From: Pseudochelatococcus sp050946405
GTDB taxonomy: Bacteria; Pseudomonadota; Alphaproteobacteria; Rhizobiales; Beijerinckiaceae
Direction: 5' to 3'
Assembly: GCF_050946405.1 (NCBI RefSeq)
Contig: NZ_JBMNUS010000011.1
Coordinates: forward strand, 85,273-149,272
DNA length: 64,000 nucleotides
The notes beneath the pieces are model-generated. The model searched no databases, had not been told where the DNA came from, and saw nothing but the letters and a program-made list of their open reading frames with translations. The position numbers and the translations under genes were made by a program. This document shows positions 26,864-34,828 of the stretch, one piece after another (position 1 is the stretch's first letter; each line of letters opens with the position of its first letter).

Positions 26864-28212
26864 GCTCCACCGGCAACCGCCTGACTCCGGGGCTGACGCC
26901 ACGGATGAAACCGCTTTCCGCCCGCAAGAGCGCCACGCTGTCGGTGCTCGACGTGGGCACCAACAAGATCGTCTGCCTGATCGCCCAGCTCAATCCCGTG
27001 AGCGAGACCGAGGCCCTGCGCGGCCGCACCCATCTGGCGCGGGTGCTCGGCATCGGCCACCAACGCTCCATGGGCCTCAAGGGCGGCATCGTCGTCGATC
27101 TGGACGCGGCCGAGCGCGCCATCCGCCATGCGGTGGACGCGGCGGAGCGCATGGCGCGGGTCGAACTCAAGTCGGTGGTCGTCAACCTCACCGGGGGGCG
27201 GCTCGCGTCGCAACGGTTCACGGCGAATGTGGCGGTGCGCGGCGGCGCGGTGACGACGGGCGATATCGGCCGGGTGCTGGACGCCGCATCCGCCCACGCG
27301 ACGCGGCCGGGCCGGGCCGTGCTGCATGCCCTCCCCACCGGTTTCTCGCTCGACGGCCAGCGTGGCCTGCTCGATCCCGGCGGGATGATCGGCGAGAAGC
27401 TCGGCGTCGACATGCATGTCGTCAACGCCGATGCGGGGGCGGTGCGCAACCTGATGCTGGCGGTCGAGCGCTGCCATCTCGATGTCGAGGCGGTGGTGGC
27501 GACGCCCTATGCCGCCGGTCTTTCGGCGCTCGTGGACGACGAGGCGGAGATGGGCGCGGTGCTCATCGATCTCGGCGGCGGCACAACCAGCATGGGCGTG
27601 TTCGCGGGCGGTCATCTCGTCCATGCGGACGCCTTCGCCGTCGGCGGCCACCACGTCACCATGGACGTGGCGCGCGGCCTTTCCACCCGCGTGGCGGCGG
27701 CGGAGCGGCTCAAGACGCTCTACGGCGCGGCGATTTCCTCGCCCTCCGACGAGCGCGAGATCGTCGCCGTGCCGCAGGTGGACGACAGCGAGCAGGATGT
27801 GCCGAACCATGTGCCGAAATCGCATCTGGTGCGCATCATCAAGCCGCGCGTCGAGGAAATTCTCGAACTGGCGCGCGGCCGCCTGCGCGAGGCCGGCTTC
27901 GCGGCGGAGGCGGGGCGGCGCGTGATCCTGACGGGCGGCGCGAGCCAGCTCACGGGCTTGCCGGAGCTGGCGCGGCGCATTCTCGTCGGCGAGAAGGGAA
28001 CGGGTCAGGTGCGTATCGGCCGGCCGTTGGGCATCAAGGGCCTGCCGGATGCCGCGAAGGGACCGGCGTTTTCCGCATCCGTCGGTTTGCTGGTGTATCC
28101 GCAGATGGCGCATGTGGAGCATTTCGAGCCGCGTTCGGCGGGCTACGCCGCGCGAACCGGCACGGACGGCTATTTCAGCCGCATGGGCCGCTGGATACGC
28201 GACAGTTTCTGA
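26860..28212 (+). CDS. ftsA: Cell division protein FtsA
   Basis: Actin-like ATPase that anchors FtsZ to the membrane, 450 residues. LSVLDVGTNKIVCLIAQL is phosphate loop 1, VLIDLGGGTTSMGVFAGG is phosphate loop 2 and VILTGGASQLTGLPELA is the adenosine motif. The SHS2/1C subdomain lies between about 110 and 190. The C-terminal MGRWIRDSF is the amphipathic membrane-targeting helix typical of FtsA. The start overlaps ftsQ by four bases. The open frame extends upstream over ftsQ but is a shadow there. Confidence 0.95.
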   Translation: MSSTGNRLTPGLTPRMKPLSARKSATLSVLDVGTNKIVCLIAQLNPVSETEALRGRTHLARVLGIGHQRSMGLKGGIVVDLDAAERAIRHAVDAAERMARVELKSVVVNLTGGRLASQRFTANVAVRGGAVTTGDIGRVLDAASAHATRPGRAVLHALPTGFSLDGQRGLLDPGGMIGEKLGVDMHVVNADAGAVRNLMLAVERCHLDVEAVVATPYAAGLSALVDDEAEMGAVLIDLGGGTTSMGVFAGGHLVHADAFAVGGHHVTMDVARGLSTRVAAAERLKTLYGAAISSPSDEREIVAVPQVDDSEQDVPNHVPKSHLVRIIKPRVEEILELARGRLREAGFAAEAGRRVILTGGASQLTGLPELARRILVGEKGTGQVRIGRPLGIKGLPDAAKGPAFSASVGLLVYPQMAHVEHFEPRSAGYAARTGTDGYFSRMGRWIRDSF

Positions 28213-28304
28213 GCACGGGCGGCGGTGCGGCGGCCGCCACGTCTGGGGTTTATCTGGAGAGAGGGGCGCGCAGCCGGGCGCCGATCGATGAGAAGAGGCC
28301 AAAC

Positions 28305-30062
28305 ATGGCGATCAACCTGCAAGCCCCGGACATCCGGGAACTGAAGCCCCACATCACCGTTTTCGGCGTCGGCGGAGCCGGCGGCAATGCGGTGAACAAC
28401 ATGATCGAATCCGGCCTGCAAGGGGTCGAGTTCGTCTGCGCCAACACGGATGCCCAGGCGCTCATGAGCTCCCGCTCCGAGCGCATCATCCAGATGGGCA
28501 CGCAGGTGACGGAAGGCCTCGGCGCGGGCTCGCAGCCCGATGTCGGCCGCGCGGCGGCGGAAGAGGTCATCGACGAGATCCGCGACAACCTGTCGGGCGC
28601 GCACATGGTGTTCATCACCGCCGGCATGGGCGGCGGCACCGGCACCGGCGCCGCGCCGGTCATCGCCCAGGCGGCCCGCGACATGGGCATCCTGACGGTC
28701 GGCGTCGTGACCAAGCCGTTCCAGTTCGAGGGCGCGCGCCGCATGCGCATGGCCGAATCCGGCATTCAGGAATTGCAGAAGTCGGTCGACACGCTGATCG
28801 TGATCCCGAACCAGAACCTGTTCCGCGTCGCCAACGAAAAGACCACCTTCGCCGACGCCTTCTCGCTCGCCGACCAGGTGCTCTATTCGGGCGTCGCCTG
28901 CATCACGGACCTGATGGTGAAGGAAGGTCTCATCAACCTCGACTTCGCCGACGTGCGCTCCATCATGCGCGGCATGGGCAAGGCGATGATGGGCACGGGC
29001 GAGGCTTCCGGCGAGAAGCGCGCCATCACGGCGGCCGAGGCGGCGATCGCCAACCCGCTGCTCGACGACGTGTCGATGAAGGGCGCGCGCGGCCTGCTGA
29101 TCTCCATCACCGGCGGCAACGACCTCACGCTCTACGAGGTCGACGAGGCCGCCACCCGCATCCGCGAGGAAGTCGATTCCGACGCCAACATCATCCTGGG
29201 CGCGACCTTCGACCCGAGCCTCGAAGGCATCATCCGCGTGTCGGTCGTCGCGACCGGCATCGAGCCGCTCTTCGTCACCGGCGGGCAGGAGGTGACGGCG
29301 ACCGAGCAGCGCATCGCGGAAGTCGCCGAGCGGCTGCGCTCGGAAGCGCGCCTGCGCGCGGTGCAGTCGTCGGGGCAGATCGCCGCGCCCGGCGAGGCCG
29401 TTCACGCGTCGGCGCCGGCGGCCGCGCAGCATTATCAGGCGGCCGGACACGGCGCGCCTCTGGCGGCCCTGGTCGCCGCCGGTCAGGTGCCGCCTGCCGT
29501 CGCGCATTCGGCGCCCGCGGTCGGCCGCCACGATGTCGTGTTCGAGCCCGCGCAGCCGCGCGCGGCCGTGGCGCCCGCAGCGCCCGCGCTGGCGCCGCAG
29601 CCCCAGCAGCACGAGCCGCTGCCGGAGCACTTCCTGCCTCCGCGCGCGGAGCAGACCGTGCGCGCTCCCCGCATGCCGCGCGTCGACGAGCTGCCGCTGC
29701 CGGCGCAGAACCAGATCCGCGCCAGCCGGGGAGAAGCGCCCCAGCATGCGCAGCAGGCCCACGATCCGCGCCAGCGCATGTCGCTGCTGCAACGCCTCGC
29801 CTCAGTCGGTCTCGGCCGCCGGGACGAGACGGTGCCGCAGGGTGGGCAGGCACACGGCGGGCAAGCACACGGCGGACAGGTCGCCTACCCGCCGCAGGCC
29901 GCCCCCGCGCCCCAGCGCAGCCAGCCCGCGGCGGCACCGGCTCCCGCGCCGCGCCCGGCCCAGCCGGAGCAGCCCGTCCGTCCGCCGGTCGGCGCGCGCA
30001 ATGCCACGATCGATGACGATCAGCTCGAAATTCCGGCGTTCCTGCGCCGGCAGGCGAATTGA
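28305..30062 (+). CDS. ftsZ: Cell division protein FtsZ with long Pro/Ala/Gln-rich linker
   Basis: Tubulin-like GTPase of the Z-ring, 585 residues, against about 383 in E. coli. The GTPase core spans about 12-320, with GVGGAGGNAVNNM, the tubulin signature GGGTGTG (109-115) and the T7-loop segment NLDFADVRS. A disordered linker of about 240 residues follows, rich in A, P, Q, H and R, with a GGQAH repeat. The conserved C-terminal peptide DDDQLEIPAFLRRQAN binds FtsA and other partners. Long linkers are common in Hyphomicrobiales FtsZ. A strong terminator lies 50 bp downstream. Confidence 0.96.
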   Translation: MAINLQAPDIRELKPHITVFGVGGAGGNAVNNMIESGLQGVEFVCANTDAQALMSSRSERIIQMGTQVTEGLGAGSQPDVGRAAAEEVIDEIRDNLSGAHMVFITAGMGGGTGTGAAPVIAQAARDMGILTVGVVTKPFQFEGARRMRMAESGIQELQKSVDTLIVIPNQNLFRVANEKTTFADAFSLADQVLYSGVACITDLMVKEGLINLDFADVRSIMRGMGKAMMGTGEASGEKRAITAAEAAIANPLLDDVSMKGARGLLISITGGNDLTLYEVDEAATRIREEVDSDANIILGATFDPSLEGIIRVSVVATGIEPLFVTGGQEVTATEQRIAEVAERLRSEARLRAVQSSGQIAAPGEAVHASAPAAAQHYQAAGHGAPLAALVAAGQVPPAVAHSAPAVGRHDVVFEPAQPRAAVAPAAPALAPQPQQHEPLPEHFLPPRAEQTVRAPRMPRVDELPLPAQNQIRASRGEAPQHAQQAHDPRQRMSLLQRLASVGLGRRDETVPQGGQAHGGQAHGGQVAYPPQAAPAPQRSQPAAAPAPAPRPAQPEQPVRPPVGARNATIDDDQLEIPAFLRRQAN

Positions 30063-30111
30063 TCGTCGGTTCGATGCGGTAAACCCGATCACGTTTTCCG
30101 AACTTGTCCAC

Positions 30112-30142
30112 AGCGGGGCCGAAAGGCCCCGCTGCCGTTTTT
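30112..30142 (+). terminator. Rho-independent terminator after ftsZ
   Basis: Perfect 9-bp stem AGCGGGGCC/GGCCCCGCT closed by a GAAA tetraloop, followed by GCCG and T5. It closes the dcw cluster, so lpxC should have its own promoter. Confidence 0.88.
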
Positions 30143-30474
30143 CGGCCCCGCCGGCGAAAAGACCGCGCGGGAGAGCCGAAAACGACGTTTTCGACGCCCG
30201 TGCGTGACGGTTTCGTCGTTGCGGGGCGCTTGCGAGCGTTTCGCCCGCGAGAAGGTTAATAGATCGTAAATAATTGTAATCAAAGACTATTATGGTCATT
30301 GCTGCACTGTAACAGACGGTAAGAAAGCGTGATTTGGCGCGGGTCGGCTATGGCGGCTATGTATGACTGCAACGGTGAGTCGAGGGCTGTGTTTCACGCC
30401 CGCTCCTCACCCGGCGCGCAGGTCTGGACCGGATTTGCGTCGCCATGTGGTATCGCCGGTCCGGGACGCAGTCG
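30143..30474 (+). promoter_or_regulatory. Promoter region of lpxC
   Basis: About 330 bp without a gene. The stretch 30250-30300 is AT-rich and contains TTAA-N7-TAAA at 30256-30270, a one-mismatch CtrA-like pattern, and other A/T runs that could form a promoter. The remainder is GC-rich and shows nothing recognisable. Confidence 0.4.
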
Positions 30475-31425
30475 ATGAAAGCCAGCCGGCAAACCACGCT
30501 TCGCAAAGCTGTAACGCTCACGGGGGCGGGTGTTCATTCCGGCAAGCCTGCACGACTTGTTCTGCATCCCGCGGACGCCAATCACGGCGTCGTCTTCCTG
30601 CGCACCGGCCTGTCGAACGGCCGTGAGCGGCTGATCGACGCCCGCCATGTCCACGTCAGCACGACGGAGCTCTGCACCGTGCTGGGCGATGCCGACACGG
30701 GCTCCGTCGCCACGATCGAGCATCTCATGGCCGCTTTCGCGGGGCTCGGCGTCGATAACGTGCTGGCCGAGATCGACGGGCCGGAAATGCCGATCCTCGA
30801 CGGCAGCGCCGCCCGCTTCGTCGAGGCGATCGATGCCGCCGGCGTCGTGCGGCAGAAGGCGCCGCGCCGCTGCCTGCGCGTGCTGCGCCCGGTGCGGATC
30901 AATCACGGCCGCGGTTTCTCCGAGTTGCGCCCCTTCGAGCGCGGGTTCCGTCTCGATGTGGAAATCGATTTCGATTCGGCCGTGATCGGGCGTCAGCGCA
31001 AGGTGGTGGATCTGGACGCCGCCGTGTTCCGCGACGAGATCTGCCGCGCGCGTACCTTCGGCTTCATGCGTGATGTCGAGAAGCTGCGCGCCATGGGACT
31101 GGCGCTCGGTTCCTCGCTGGACAATTCGGTCGCCATCGCCGACGACGGCATCGTCAATCCCGAGGGGCTGCGCTACGCGGACGAGTTCGTGCGCCACAAG
31201 CTGCTCGACGCCATCGGCGATCTGGCGCTTGCCGGCTATGCGCTGCAAGGCGAATATCGTTCGTATTGCGCCGGCCACCGCATGAACGTGGCGGTGCTGG
31301 AGGCGCTGTTCAGCGACCGGGCCAATTACATGATCGTCGATTCGCTGGCGCCGCGCCGGGAATACGCCTACGGGGAGATGGTCGCGGGCGCTCCCGCTCC
31401 GGCCTATGCGCCCGACCTGACCTGA
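30475..31425 (+). CDS. lpxC: UDP-3-O-acyl-N-acetylglucosamine deacetylase LpxC
   Basis: Zinc metalloamidase, the committed step of lipid A synthesis, 316 residues. Zinc ligands: H83 (TIEHLMAA), H241 and D245 (RHKLLDAIGD), equivalent to E. coli H79, H238 and D242. The general acid H268 is in AGHRMN. QTTLRKAVTLTGAGVHSGKP is the usual N-terminus. ATG 30475 is chosen because it gives that N-terminus; the ATG at 30445 has no ribosome site. It lies 146 bp upstream of bamD, the standard alphaproteobacterial order. Confidence 0.95.
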   Translation: MKASRQTTLRKAVTLTGAGVHSGKPARLVLHPADANHGVVFLRTGLSNGRERLIDARHVHVSTTELCTVLGDADTGSVATIEHLMAAFAGLGVDNVLAEIDGPEMPILDGSAARFVEAIDAAGVVRQKAPRRCLRVLRPVRINHGRGFSELRPFERGFRLDVEIDFDSAVIGRQRKVVDLDAAVFRDEICRARTFGFMRDVEKLRAMGLALGSSLDNSVAIADDGIVNPEGLRYADEFVRHKLLDAIGDLALAGYALQGEYRSYCAGHRMNVAVLEALFSDRANYMIVDSLAPRREYAYGEMVAGAPAPAYAPDLT

Positions 31426-31570
31426 TTTTTCCAAAGTCCGGCGGCGGAATCTGAAACGCGGCAACAGAGTGCTTGAACAGAGTGCTTGGCGTATGAGGTG
31501 TGTTTGGGGTAAACACCCTCGGGTTGGGGGTAGTCTGTGTCCCTCGCGCCATCTGGAGGACTGACGAGGG

Positions 31571-32476
31571 ATGCGTTTTCCGCACTTGCCTTTTTCCGAT
31601 AAAGCGGTTTCCGGTCGGCATGCCGTTGCGGGCCTTCTCGGCCGTGTGGCCGCGGCCGGCGTGATCGCGCTTGCGGTTGCCGGGTGCGATACGGTCAAGT
31701 CGCTCAACCCGTTCGACAAGACAGAGGTTTACAAGCCCGAGATCGTTCCGGTGACGCCGCCGGAGGAACTCTACAACGAGGGCCTCGCGAAGTCGGCCAA
31801 GGGCGATTTCGAGGGCGCGTACAAGGCATTCGACACCATCAACCGCCAGAATCCGGGCACCTCCTGGGCGCAGCGGTCGTTGATCATGCAGACCTATGTT
31901 TCCTACGAGGGCGGGCGCTACGACGACTCGGCCAACAGCGCGACGCGTTACGTCACGCTCTATCCCAACTCGCAGGACGCCGCCTATGCGCAGTATCTGC
32001 TGGCGATGTCCTATTACAAGCAGGTGCCTGACGTCACCCGCGACCAGGCGTCCACGCAGCGCGCCGTCAACGCTCTGGAAACGCTGATCGAGCGCTATCC
32101 CAATTCCGAATACGTCAAGGATGCGAAGTTCAATCTTCAGGTGGTGCGCGACCAGCTCGCGGGCCATGAGATGGAGGTGGGCCGCTTCTATCTCGGCAAG
32201 CGCAACTATACCGCCGCCATCAACCGCTTCCGCGAAGTCGTCGCGCGCTACCAGACGACGCGGGCGGTCGAGGAGGCGCTGATGCGCCTGACCGAAGCCT
32301 ATACCGCGCTCGGCATCATGAGCGAGGCGCAGACGGCGGCGGCCGTGCTCGGCCACAACTTCCCCGACAGCCCGTGGTACAAGGACGCCTATGCCTTGCT
32401 CGCCGGCAAGGGGATGGAGCCGCGCGAGGACACCGGTTCGTGGATCAGCAAGATGTTCCAGGGCGGGCGTTTCTAG
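31571..32476 (+). CDS. bamD: Outer membrane assembly lipoprotein BamD
   Basis: Lipoprotein subunit of the Bam machine that inserts beta-barrel proteins, 301 residues. The signal peptide ends in the lipobox AVAGC, with C39 as the acylated residue. Five TPR-like helical repeats follow; PPEELYNEGLAKSAKGDFEGAYKAFDTIN and PNSQDAAYAQYLLAMSYYKQ are characteristic. GGAGGACTGACGAGGG precedes the ATG. The TAG stop is the first triplet of a repeat element. recN and ligA, which usually follow bamD in Hyphomicrobiales, are not here. Confidence 0.94.
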   Translation: MRFPHLPFSDKAVSGRHAVAGLLGRVAAAGVIALAVAGCDTVKSLNPFDKTEVYKPEIVPVTPPEELYNEGLAKSAKGDFEGAYKAFDTINRQNPGTSWAQRSLIMQTYVSYEGGRYDDSANSATRYVTLYPNSQDAAYAQYLLAMSYYKQVPDVTRDQASTQRAVNALETLIERYPNSEYVKDAKFNLQVVRDQLAGHEMEVGRFYLGKRNYTAAINRFREVVARYQTTRAVEEALMRLTEAYTALGIMSEAQTAAAVLGHNFPDSPWYKDAYALLAGKGMEPREDTGSWISKMFQGGRF

Positions 32477-32669
32477 AGTATTTCGGCGTTTCGTTGAAAC
32501 GCAGAAATGCTCTATCTTATTGACTTGACGCGTTTTCTTCACGCAAAGCGGTATCCGCTTTGCTTGAAAACGCTTTAGAGCGGTTTGCGTTCAGGTCGAT
32601 TTGAGCGCAAGGTGCGGCAGGATATGGAATTGAGAGCGGGATGGCTTCAGTTTGATCGCATTCCGCTCT
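32474..32669 (+). repeat. Intergenic repeat element, copy 3 (type B fused to type A)
   Basis: It starts TAGAGTATTTCGG with the hairpin GGCGTTTC/GAAACGC and closes with AGAAATGCTCTA. A middle section contains the perfect stem GCAAAGCGG/CCGCTTTGC with a TAT loop. A diverged type A module (AGAGCGGTTTGCGTTCAGG ... ATTCCGCTCT) ends at 32669. The first 106 bp match the element after puuB (59509-59614). The TAG is the bamD stop codon. Confidence 0.85.
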
Positions 32670-32696
32670 GATGCGCCGCTTGTGATGCAGGAAGGC

Positions 32697-32725
32697 AACC
32701 CGCGCCGCCATGGTGCGGGTTTTTT
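32697..32725 (+). terminator. Rho-independent terminator downstream of bamD
   Basis: The stem AACCCGC (32697-32703) pairs with GCGGGTT (32715-32721) across an 11-nt loop and continues into a T run. It is oriented to stop plus-strand transcription from bamD before the convergent methyltransferase gene. Confidence 0.75.
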
Positions 32726-32753
32726 GTTGCTTTCGGCTTGAAGGCACGTCGCT

Positions 32754-34088
32754 CTATCTTTTCCGCCGCGCTGGCTTCGCCGCTTCCGCGCGCGTGAAAA
32801 CGGCGACGGTTTCGACATGCGGCGAATGGCGGAACTGGTCGACCGGCGTGATGCGCTGCGGCAGGTAGCCGCCCTGGATCAGCAGGCCGGCATCGCGCGC
32901 GAAGGTGCCGGCGTCGCAGGAAACGGCGACGACGAGCGGCACCCGGCTTTTCGCCAGCTCGCGCGCCAGCGCTTCCGCGCCCGCGCGCGGCGGATCGAAC
33001 ACCACGGCGTCGTAGCGGTTCAACTCCAGCGGCAACAGGGGGCGGCGGAACAGATCGCGCGTTTCCGTGGTGATGCGGCGCAGGCCGGGCGTATCCCGAA
33101 AAGCCCTGTCGAGCGCGGCCAGCGCGGGAGCGGCGCTTTCCACGGCATGCACCTCGGCGGTTTCCGCAAGGCGCAGCGCGAAGGGGCCGCAGCCCGCGAA
33201 AAGATCCGCCGCGAGCCTGACGCGCCGGGGCGCTTGCGCGATGGCCTCGTTCACGAGCCGCGCCAGCGTCTCCTCGCCGTTCGCCGTCGCTTGCAGGAAG
33301 CCGCCGGCCGGCGGCGCCACCAGGGCGCGCCCCATGAAAATGCCCGGCGTGCGGCGCTGGACGACGAGATCGCCGTGAAGGGACAGGCGGGCGAGATCGA
33401 GCCGCTCGGCCGCCTCGGTGAGTTTGCGCCGCGCCGCCTCGTCGGCGGGGCCGTGGCCGCGCACGTCGATATCGAGACCGCCGACGGTGGCCGTCAACTG
33501 GATATCGAGCGGCTTGCCCTTCGGCAGCAGCAGGCGGGCAAGATCGAGCGCGACGGCCGGCGCCCGCGCCAATCCCGGATCGAGCACCGGGCAATGCGAG
33601 ACCGGCACGAGATCGTGGCTGCGCGCCGCCATGAAGCCGATGGCGTCGTCGATGCCCTCCGGCGCGTGCTTGCGCCGTGCATGGAAGGTGACACGCCGGC
33701 GTCCCGCGCCGTGCGCGTCGACCAGCGGTTCGACGCCGGCGTCGACGCCGGCCTGCGCCAGCGCCCGCACCACGCTGTCGCGTTTCCAGGCGCGGTAGAC
33801 GGCTTCGCTCATGTGCTGCGTGACACAGCCGCCGCAGCGCATGAATAGCGCGCATTCGGGAGGTCGGCGGTCGGGGGAGGGGGTCTCGATCGCCACCGGC
33901 ACGGCGCGCGCGTCGGCGCGCCCCATCGAGGAACGGGCGGCGCGGCCGGTGGCGGGGTCGGGTGCGGGCAGGCTCACGCGCACGACTTCGCCCGGCAGCG
34001 CATAGGGCACGTAGACGGGGCCGGCGGGCGTGTCCGCGATCCCGTCGCCGCGCGCGCCGAGGCGGGCGATGGTCAATGTCTGCGTCAC
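32754..34088 (-). CDS. RlmD/TrmA-type 23S rRNA or tRNA m5U methyltransferase with Fe-S motif
   Basis: Class I SAM-dependent RNA uridine-C5 methyltransferase, 444 residues. An N-terminal TRAM-like domain (about 1-70) precedes a CX5CGGC iron-sulfur motif (C79, C85, C88), completed by the cysteine in SHCPVLDP. The catalytic domain contains DLFAGCGPFALRLAE (SAM loop), VFDPPRAGAEALA and VAVSCDAGTFARDA, the last holding the nucleophilic cysteine. Whether the target is 23S U1939, U747 or tRNA cannot be decided from sequence, so no symbol is given. It overlaps tlyA by four bases and is the last gene of the xseB-dxs-tlyA unit. Confidence 0.9.
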   Translation of the reverse strand: MTQTLTIARLGARGDGIADTPAGPVYVPYALPGEVVRVSLPAPDPATGRAARSSMGRADARAVPVAIETPSPDRRPPECALFMRCGGCVTQHMSEAVYRAWKRDSVVRALAQAGVDAGVEPLVDAHGAGRRRVTFHARRKHAPEGIDDAIGFMAARSHDLVPVSHCPVLDPGLARAPAVALDLARLLLPKGKPLDIQLTATVGGLDIDVRGHGPADEAARRKLTEAAERLDLARLSLHGDLVVQRRTPGIFMGRALVAPPAGGFLQATANGEETLARLVNEAIAQAPRRVRLAADLFAGCGPFALRLAETAEVHAVESAAPALAALDRAFRDTPGLRRITTETRDLFRRPLLPLELNRYDAVVFDPPRAGAEALARELAKSRVPLVVAVSCDAGTFARDAGLLIQGGYLPQRITPVDQFRHSPHVETVAVFTRAEAAKPARRKR

Positions 34089-34813
34089 GAAAGACGGCCC
34101 CCGATCAGAAATTCGCGATTGCCGTCACCGCCGGCGATCGGCGACTCGATCAGGCCGGAGACGGTGAAGCCGAGCCCCGTGACATGGGCGCGGATATCCG
34201 CGCATACCTGCGCCTGCACGGCGGCGTCACGCACGATGCCCTTGCCGAGATGCGCGCGCCCGGCTTCGAACTGCGGCTTGATCAGCGCGATCAGCGCCGC
34301 GCCCGGCCGCAGCAGCGGCACGACGGGCGGCAGCACGGGCTTCAGCGAGATGAAGCTGACATCGACGGTCAGCACGTCGAAGGGGCCGGGCTCGCGCTCG
34401 GCCAGCCGGCGGGCGTCGGTGCCCTCCAGCGCGGTGACGCGCGGATCGTTCGCGATCAGCGGGTGCAACTGCCCGTGGCCGACATCGACGGCATGGACAT
34501 GCGCCGCGCCGCGCGCCAGCAGCACCTGCGTGAAGCCGCCGGTGGAAGCGCCGAGATCGAGCGCCCGCGCGCCCGTCACCGCGAAACCGAAGACGTCGAG
34601 CGCGGCCGCGAGCTTGACGCCGCCGCGCGACACCCACGGATGCGCCGCCTCCGCCACGATGGCGGCTTCAGGCGGAATCGCTTGCGACGCCTTGCGCAGC
34701 ACGACGCCGTCCGCGCATACGCCGCCCGCGGCTATGGCCGCCTGCGCCTGCGCGCGGCTGTCGAAAAACCCGCGCTCGACCAGCACGATATCCGCCCTGC
34801 GCCGCTCCGCCAT
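34085..34813 (-). CDS. tlyA: TlyA-family rRNA (cytidine-2'-O)-methyltransferase
   Basis: 242 residues. An N-terminal S4 RNA-binding domain (about 5-60, RADIVLVERGFFDSRAQAQAAIAAGGV) precedes an FtsJ/RrmJ methyltransferase fold with LDLGASTGGFTQVLLARGA as the SAM loop, DVGHGQLHP, VDVSFISL and ALIKPQFEAGR as later motifs. Mycobacterial TlyA methylates 16S C1409 and 23S C1920; older annotations call it haemolysin. It lies 15 bp after dxs on the same strand and overlaps the next methyltransferase. Confidence 0.93.
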   Translation of the reverse strand: MAERRRADIVLVERGFFDSRAQAQAAIAAGGVCADGVVLRKASQAIPPEAAIVAEAAHPWVSRGGVKLAAALDVFGFAVTGARALDLGASTGGFTQVLLARGAAHVHAVDVGHGQLHPLIANDPRVTALEGTDARRLAEREPGPFDVLTVDVSFISLKPVLPPVVPLLRPGAALIALIKPQFEAGRAHLGKGIVRDAAVQAQVCADIRAHVTGLGFTVSGLIESPIAGGDGNREFLIGGRLS

Positions 34814-34828
34814 GAAGCCCCGCCCGGA

